In this document: positions 7,348-16,082 of the stretch, piece after piece
How positions within the stretch are numbered: the stretch's first letter is position 1
Layout of the letters: every line of letters begins with the position of its first letter
Assembly: GCA_023429845.1 (NCBI GenBank)
Contig: JAEZCY010000381.1
Location: 1-16,082, forward strand
Source of the DNA: Acidobacteriota bacterium
GTDB taxonomy: Bacteria > Acidobacteriota > Vicinamibacteria > Vicinamibacterales > Vicinamibacteraceae
Direction of reading: 5' to 3'
DNA length: 16,082 nt
Program-made: the position numbers and the translations under genes
The notes under the pieces: model-generated
Databases searched by the model: none
What the model was told of the DNA's origin: nothing
The model's input: the letters and a program-made list of their open reading frames with translations, nothing else

Positions 7348-7422
7348 TTTTCCACAGCTGTGGAAAAAACTGTGGAAAAGATCGTGGTTTCGCCTGCCTG
7401 TCGCTCCGCGAGCCGTGGAAAA
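7348..7422. promoter_or_regulatory. DnaA-box cluster upstream of dnaA (oriC part 1)
   Basis: TTTTCCACA at 7348-7356 and its reverse complement TGTGGAAAA at 7359-7367 form a perfect 20-bp palindrome. A third TGTGGAAAA is at 7371-7379. A one-mismatch copy, CGTGGAAAA, is at 7414-7422. These are the TTWTCCACA-type sites bound by DnaA domain IV. They occupy the rpmH-dnaA intergenic region (7148-7543), which otherwise holds only the two candidate promoters and no recognisable gene. Confidence 0.85.
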
Positions 7423-7543
7423 TCGGCCTTCGTCACGTAAGTGAAGGACGAAACAACTGAAAATCAGGCGTTGCGAGCCGTTTTCGCCCTGGTCATCCTC
7501 TTGTGAAAGCTCGGCAATTACTGGCGAAAGTCAGCGTGGTTTC

Positions 7544-8908
7544 ATGTCGGACCCGGTTCGTTCGATGAGCGAACACATCTGGGAGCGCGTCCTCGCACGC
7601 GTGGAAGCGAAGCTGAACCGTCACACATTCCTGACCTGGTTCAAGCCGACACGCTTCCTCCGCGAGGACGGCGACACCCTCATCGTCGAGGTGCCCGACG
7701 GCACGGTCCGCGACTGGCTGCTGCGGCACTATGCGTCGATCCTGGCCGAGGCAGTCGCCGAGGCGGGTCGCCCTGGCGCCGTCGTGTCGTTCGTGCCGGC
7801 CGATGGCACCGCCACGACCACCCCGTCGGCGGCCGAGGAACTGCTGATCCGGGCCCCGGAAGACCCAGGACTCCAGAGCGGCCTGGTCCAGGGCCCCGCC
7901 GGCCTGAACCACCGCTACACCTTCGAGAACTTCGTCGTCGGGCCGTCGAACCAGTTTGCCAATGCGGCGGCACGGGCGGTTGCGGAGGCGCCGGGCCGGT
8001 CGTACAACCCGCTGTTCATGTACGGCGGGGTCGGACTCGGCAAGACGCACCTGATGCATGCCATCGGGCAGTACGTGGCGGCGCACCACCGCCAGTCGGC
8101 GCTGACCTACATCTCGTCCGAGCGGTTCATGAACGAGATGATCAACGCCATCCGCTACGAACGCATCATCGACTTCCGCGAGCGGTACCGGAACGTCGAC
8201 GTGCTGCTCGTGGACGATGCGCAGTTCCTCGCGGGCAAGGAAGCGACGCAGAACGAGTTCTTCCACACGTTCAACGCGCTCTACGACGCCGGGAAGCAGA
8301 TCGTGCTCAGCAGTGACCGTCCTCCGCACGAGATTCCGGCGCTCGAGGAACGGCTGCGCTCGCGGTTCAACTGGGGGCTGATCGCCGACATCCAGTTGCC
8401 CGACCTCGAGACGAAGATCGCGATCCTCAAGAAGAAGGCTGACGCGGACGGCGTGCCCCTGCCCGACAACGTCGCGCTCTACATCGCCACGAAGATCAAG
8501 TCGAACATCCGCGATCTGGAAGGATCGCTGATTCGATTGGTCGCCTACGCGTCGCTGACCGGCAAGGACATCACGCTGGCGCTGGCCCAGGACGTCCTCC
8601 GGAGCATCATCGGCACCGAGGAGAAGGCGATCACCATCGACACGCTCCTCAAGTTCGTTGCTGAGTACTACGGCGTGCGGCCGAGCGAACTCAAGGCGGC
8701 GAGCAATTCCCGCAACATCGTCATGCCTCGCCAGGTGGCGATGTACATGTGCAAGGCACTGACCTCTGCCTCGCTCCCCGACATCGGCCGGGCGTTCGGC
8801 AAGCACCACTCGACCGTCATCCACTCCATCCGGAAGGTGGAGGACGAGCGGAAGAAGGACACGGATTTCAACAGCCAGATCAACGCGATGCTCGACAATT
8901 TTCGCTGA
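7544..8908 (+). CDS. dnaA: Chromosomal replication initiator protein DnaA
   Basis: The product is 454 aa. DnaA is the AAA+ initiator that binds DnaA boxes, oligomerises with ATP, melts the origin and recruits DnaB helicase. Domain I covers about residues 8-85 (IWERVLARVEAKLNRHTFLTW). Domain II is a short linker of about 35 residues. Domain III starts near RYTFENFVVG (124-133), with Walker A GGVGLGKT (161-168), Walker B LLVDDAQF (221-228) and the arginine-finger region LRSRF (271-275). Domain IV ends with the DnaA signature SASLPDIGRAFGKHHSTVIHS (408-428), which reads the box. The start at 7544 is chosen as the first ATG in the conserved frame. An ATG at 7565 (MSEHIWERV) is a credible alternative, and neither has a strong ribosome-binding site. 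DnaA boxes flank the gene on both sides. Confidence 0.97.
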   Translation: MSDPVRSMSEHIWERVLARVEAKLNRHTFLTWFKPTRFLREDGDTLIVEVPDGTVRDWLLRHYASILAEAVAEAGRPGAVVSFVPADGTATTTPSAAEELLIRAPEDPGLQSGLVQGPAGLNHRYTFENFVVGPSNQFANAAARAVAEAPGRSYNPLFMYGGVGLGKTHLMHAIGQYVAAHHRQSALTYISSERFMNEMINAIRYERIIDFRERYRNVDVLLVDDAQFLAGKEATQNEFFHTFNALYDAGKQIVLSSDRPPHEIPALEERLRSRFNWGLIADIQLPDLETKIAILKKKADADGVPLPDNVALYIATKIKSNIRDLEGSLIRLVAYASLTGKDITLALAQDVLRSIIGTEEKAITIDTLLKFVAEYYGVRPSELKAASNSRNIVMPRQVAMYMCKALTSASLPDIGRAFGKHHSTVIHSIRKVEDERKKDTDFNSQINAMLDNFR

Positions 8909-8942
8909 GCTTTTGCGGCGTTCCCGAGGTCCAGCCGCGGCG

Positions 8943-9034
8943 TTTTCCACACGCTGCGGATGAGCACCCTGTTGACGTGCTGTGCCCCGTGGGGCGGTCG
9001 GCAGGACGCACAGGACGCGTGGTCTTTTTCCACA
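8943..9034 (+). promoter_or_regulatory. DnaA boxes in the dnaA-dnaN spacer (oriC part 2)
   Basis: Two exact TTTTCCACA boxes in the same orientation lie at 8943-8951 and 9026-9034. They sit in the 305-bp dnaA-dnaN gap, 15 bp before the AT-rich stretch that begins at 9050. A box next to an AT-rich segment is the expected layout of a bacterial unwinding region. I do not see a clear series of DnaA-trio triplets. No gene or RNA is recognisable in this gap. Confidence 0.75.
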
Positions 9035-9049
9035 GCAGGCGTGCACAGG

Positions 9050-9130
9050 TTAAATTACTGTAGATGAAGCACTTAATGGTGTTCTTAACAGCTTCGTGAC
9101 GCCTTAGATCTCTGATATACTTCTCTTCTT
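9050..9130. other. AT-rich stretch, candidate DNA unwinding element
   Basis: Runs such as TTAAATTACTGTAGATGAAG (9050-9069), CTTAATGG, TTCTTAACAG and GATATACTTCTCTTCTT make this the most AT-rich stretch of comparable length that I notice in the window. The flanking genes are strongly GC-rich. It follows the DnaA box at 9026-9034 and precedes dnaN, the usual place for the origin's unwinding element. Part of the AT content also belongs to the candidate dnaN promoter. Confidence 0.6.
9113..9121 (+). promoter_or_regulatory. Candidate extended -10 promoter of dnaN
   Basis: TGATATACT is an extended -10: TGn followed by TATACT, 5 of 6 matches to TATAAT. No convincing -35 lies 16 to 18 bp upstream, which extended -10 promoters can tolerate. 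Transcription would start near 9128, giving a leader of about 85 nt before dnaN. Confidence 0.4.
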
Positions 9131-9213
9131 GCGATCCTTCTGGAGAAACATCTCCTTATGGGCGTCGCGTGTGTCGCACAGGGTCCGCTCCCCGTCCAAG
9201 AGGTATCGGCTGC

Positions 9214-10314
9214 ATGGAACTGGTGGTCCGCAAGAACGATCTGCTTCGCGAGCTTCAACTGTTCCAGGGCATCGTGGAACGCAAGAACACCATGCCCGTG
9301 CTCGCCAACGTCCTGCTGCGGGCCGAAGGCGAGCAGGTCGAACTGGTGGCAACCGACCTCGACGTCGGCCTTCGGAGCACCTGCCCGGCGCAGAGTCTCG
9401 ACAAGCCCGGCACCCTGACGCTCCCGGCCAAGAAGCTGTTCGAGATCGTCAAGGCCCTGCCCGAGACCGACATCCGCATCGAGCAGAACCGGTCGGGCGT
9501 GACGGTTGCCGCGGAGCGGTTCGAGTCGCACCTGTCCACGCTGCCCGCCGACGACTTCCCGCAACTCCCCACCGTAGGCGACACGGTGGCAACCCTGCCA
9601 CGCGAGCCCGTCCGGCAGATGGTCTCCAAGACCATGTTCGCGATCACCGGTGAGGACACGAGGTACTACCTCAACGGTGCGTTGTTCGTGCTCAAGCCCG
9701 ACAGCCTGAGCCTCGTCGCCACTGACGGCCACCGCCTCGCGCACGTCACCGTCAACGCGGAGACGGGCGCACCCGAGGGGAAGGCGCTGCTGCCGAAGAA
9801 GACGATGCAGGAGCTCAGTCGGCTGCTCGCCGACGGAGAAGGCGACGTGCTGTACGAACGGGCCGAGAACCACCTGTTCTTCACGGTGGGCGGCCGCCGC
9901 CTGTTCTCGCGGATGATCGACGCGCAGTTCCCCGCGTACGAGCGCGTCATCCCGAAGAACAACGACAAGTCGGTGGAGTTCGAGCGCGATCGCCTCACGA
10001 GCGCGATTCGGCGCGTGTCGCTGTTGTCCAACGAGCGCTCCCGGGCCGTACGGTTCCTGATGACCAGCGGCAAGGTCGAGGTCACGTCGCAGAGTCCGGA
10101 TCTCGGCGATGCGAAGGAAGAGCTGCTCGTGAGCTACGACGGGCCCGACGTCCAGATCTGTTTCAACGCCCAGTACGTGACCGACTTCCTCGCGGCGGTC
10201 GAGACCGAGCAGGTGAGTCTCTCGTTTCGCGACGAGATGAGCCAGGCCGTGATGAAGCCGGTGGGCGCCGACGGGTACGACTACACGTACGTGATCATGC
10301 CGATGCGGCCCTAG
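9214..10314 (+). CDS. dnaN: DNA polymerase III beta subunit (sliding clamp)
   Basis: The product is 366 aa, the same length as E. coli DnaN. The protein forms a ring-shaped dimer that tethers polymerase III and binds many repair and replication partners. The N-terminus MELVVRKNDLLRELQLFQGI and NTMPVLANVLL (residues 25-35) are typical. TDGHRL (170-175) is part of the partner-binding cleft and keeps family numbering. The C-terminus MPMRP (362-366) corresponds to the E. coli MPMRL, with Pro replacing the last Leu. The start is set by an AAGAGGT ribosome-binding site at 9198-9204, 9 nt before the ATG. An upstream in-frame start at 9169 would add 15 non-conserved residues and is rejected. gyrB follows after 123 bp, with no recF between. 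Confidence 0.97.
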   Translation: MELVVRKNDLLRELQLFQGIVERKNTMPVLANVLLRAEGEQVELVATDLDVGLRSTCPAQSLDKPGTLTLPAKKLFEIVKALPETDIRIEQNRSGVTVAAERFESHLSTLPADDFPQLPTVGDTVATLPREPVRQMVSKTMFAITGEDTRYYLNGALFVLKPDSLSLVATDGHRLAHVTVNAETGAPEGKALLPKKTMQELSRLLADGEGDVLYERAENHLFFTVGGRRLFSRMIDAQFPAYERVIPKNNDKSVEFERDRLTSAIRRVSLLSNERSRAVRFLMTSGKVEVTSQSPDLGDAKEELLVSYDGPDVQICFNAQYVTDFLAAVETEQVSLSFRDEMSQAVMKPVGADGYDYTYVIMPMRP

Positions 10315-10337
10315 CGCCCCGCCGCTGCCGCATCGCG

Positions 10338-10387
10338 GCGCGCCCTCGAACATGGCGCGCGGCCGCTCGTGCCCGGGATCGAGCGGC
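10338..10387 (+). other. Two tandem GC-rich hairpins between dnaN and gyrB
   Basis: GCGCGCC (10338-10344) pairs with GGCGCGC (10354-10360) across a 9-nt loop. GCCGCTCG (10362-10369) pairs with CGAGCGGC (10380-10387) across a 10-nt loop. Both stems are perfect and they are one base apart. There is no T-run, so they are not standard intrinsic terminators. They could attenuate transcription, mark a processing point, or structure the gyrB leader. Chance stems are also common in such GC-rich spacers. Confidence 0.4.
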
Positions 10388-10437
10388 GGGCCGTACGACC
10401 GGCCTGCTCGTCCCGGTGAACGCCCCTGTGAGTCCAG

Positions 10438-13023
<2,586 letters not shown>

Positions 13024-13027
13024 GCAG

Positions 13028-15626
<2,599 letters not shown>

Positions 15627-15628
<2 letters not shown>

Positions 15629-15799
15629 TGCGGGGATGCCGAGAATGCGGGGAATGTCGAACCCGGTGTCGACATCGTCGGCATCTTCGCCGTCGTCAGG
15701 ACACCCGCGCGGTCGTCGACTCCCGCATGCCGGGAGTTCTCGACATTCCCGCATTCCCGCATTCCCGCATTCCCGCATTGCGGCATTGCGGCATTGCGG
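15627..15799. repeat. Octamer tandem array with flanking inverted repeats
   Basis: Seven exact 8-bp units run without interruption: four CATTCCCG (15744-15775) and then three CATTGCGG (15776-15799). On the left, AATGCGGGGAATGTCGA (15644-15660) is the inverted counterpart of TCGACATTCCCGCATT (15740-15755), with a one-base bulge. A related copy, AATGCGGGGATGCCGAG, starts at 15627 and overlaps the gyrA stop. Between the arms is a hairpin with 7-bp stem ACTCCCG/CGGGAGT (15719-15725 and 15731-15737) and a 5-nt loop. A period of 8 is not codon-like, and no gene fits here. The element fills the gap between convergent gyrA and the helicase gene and might also help terminate transcription, although no T-run is present. 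Confidence 0.85.
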
Positions 15800-15833
15800 C
15801 GTCGCGCGGCTGACCGGCCACGGTCCACCGGCT

Positions 15834-16082
15834 CTACACGGGCTGTAGGCGCGCGTACTTCGCGATCAACTTCTTGGTTCCGACGGTGGCGAAGTGCACC
15901 GTGAGCTTCATCTCGTCGCCCCGGCCGTCCACCTCGCGCACGGTGCCCACGCCGAACTGCGCGTGGCGGACCTTCTGACCTGCCTTCGGCCGCGACCCGT
16001 CGGCTGACTGATCCTCGTCCTCGTACTTGTATGCCGGCGTCGCCGCCTCTCGCGCGGGCGGCGGCCGACGGCCGTACGGATT
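15834..16082 (-). CDS. uvrD: UvrD/PcrA-type DNA helicase, C-terminal fragment
   Basis: Only the last 82 codons are in the window; the gene enters from the right edge and ends with TAG at 15834-15836. The fragment starts with a Pro/Ala and acidic linker (NPYGRRPPPAREAATP, then KYEDEDQ). It ends in a small domain with the pattern GQKVRHAQFGVGTVREV, KLTVHFATVGTKKL and AKYARLQPV. This resembles the C-terminal Tudor-like domain of PcrA/UvrD superfamily 1 helicases, which contacts RNA polymerase in characterised members. The helicase motor lies outside the window, so UvrD and PcrA cannot be separated. It is convergent with gyrA and is the only gene here that runs toward the origin. Confidence 0.78.
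   Translation of the reverse strand, partial: NPYGRRPPPAREAATPAYKYEDEDQSADGSRPKAGQKVRHAQFGVGTVREVDGRGDEMKLTVHFATVGTKKLIAKYARLQPV

Noticed and set aside
8984..8995. GCCCC/GGGGC inverted repeat in the dnaA-dnaN spacer
   Set aside because: Only 2 nt separate the arms, too few for a stable hairpin loop, and no T-run follows.
7493..9046. A 517-codon open frame antisense to dnaA
   Set aside because: It mirrors dnaA and runs across the DnaA box at 8943-8951; there is no recognisable domain.
9169..9213. Upstream in-frame start for dnaN
   Set aside because: The 15 added residues are not conserved, while the ATG at 9214 has an AAGAGGT ribosome-binding site and gives the exact family length.

Overview
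This is the chromosomal replication-origin neighbourhood of a GC-rich bacterium. Every complete gene is a conserved housekeeping gene, and I see no mobile element, CRISPR array, defence island or undescribed multigene system. The YidC has the long periplasmic domain of diderm bacteria and the GyrB carries the large TOPRIM-region insertion seen in many Gram-negatives. A Jag/KhpB gene sits in the rpmH-rnpA-yidD-yidC-jag-mnmE-mnmG-rsmG order. Together these fit Acidobacteriota (perhaps Vicinamibacteria), with deltaproteobacterial lineages as an alternative. This placement is inferred from gene order and protein style, not from a search.

Left arm (1-7147, minus strand): rpmH, rnpA, yidD, yidC, jag/khpB, mnmE, mnmG and rsmG run leftward as one tightly packed cluster. 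Gaps after rnpA are at most 51 bp, and there are 4-bp stop/start overlaps at rnpA/yidD and mnmG/rsmG. The cluster makes a ribosomal protein, the RNase P protein, the membrane-insertion machinery, an RNA-binding protein and tRNA/rRNA modification enzymes. A perfect palindromic parS site follows rsmG at the left edge, so parA/parB probably lie just outside.

Centre (7148-9213): the divergent rpmH/dnaA intergenic region holds a candidate promoter for each direction and four DnaA boxes. dnaA follows, then a 305-bp dnaA-dnaN spacer with two more DnaA boxes and an AT-rich stretch. This looks like a bipartite oriC flanking dnaA.

Right arm (9214-16082, plus strand until the end): dnaN, gyrB and gyrA run rightward. 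recF, often found between dnaN and gyrB, is absent. After gyrA comes an exact octamer array with inverted repeats. The window ends in the C-terminus of a UvrD/PcrA-type helicase on the minus strand, convergent with gyrA. All genes except this helicase are transcribed away from the origin.

The observations most worth checking are the bipartite origin, the octamer array beside gyrA, the Ala-Pro pair at the GyrA quinolone site, the degenerate GyrA box, the Asn at the YidC groove-arginine position, the altered KhpB GxxG loop, the rnpA leader hairpin and the MnmG C-terminal tail.
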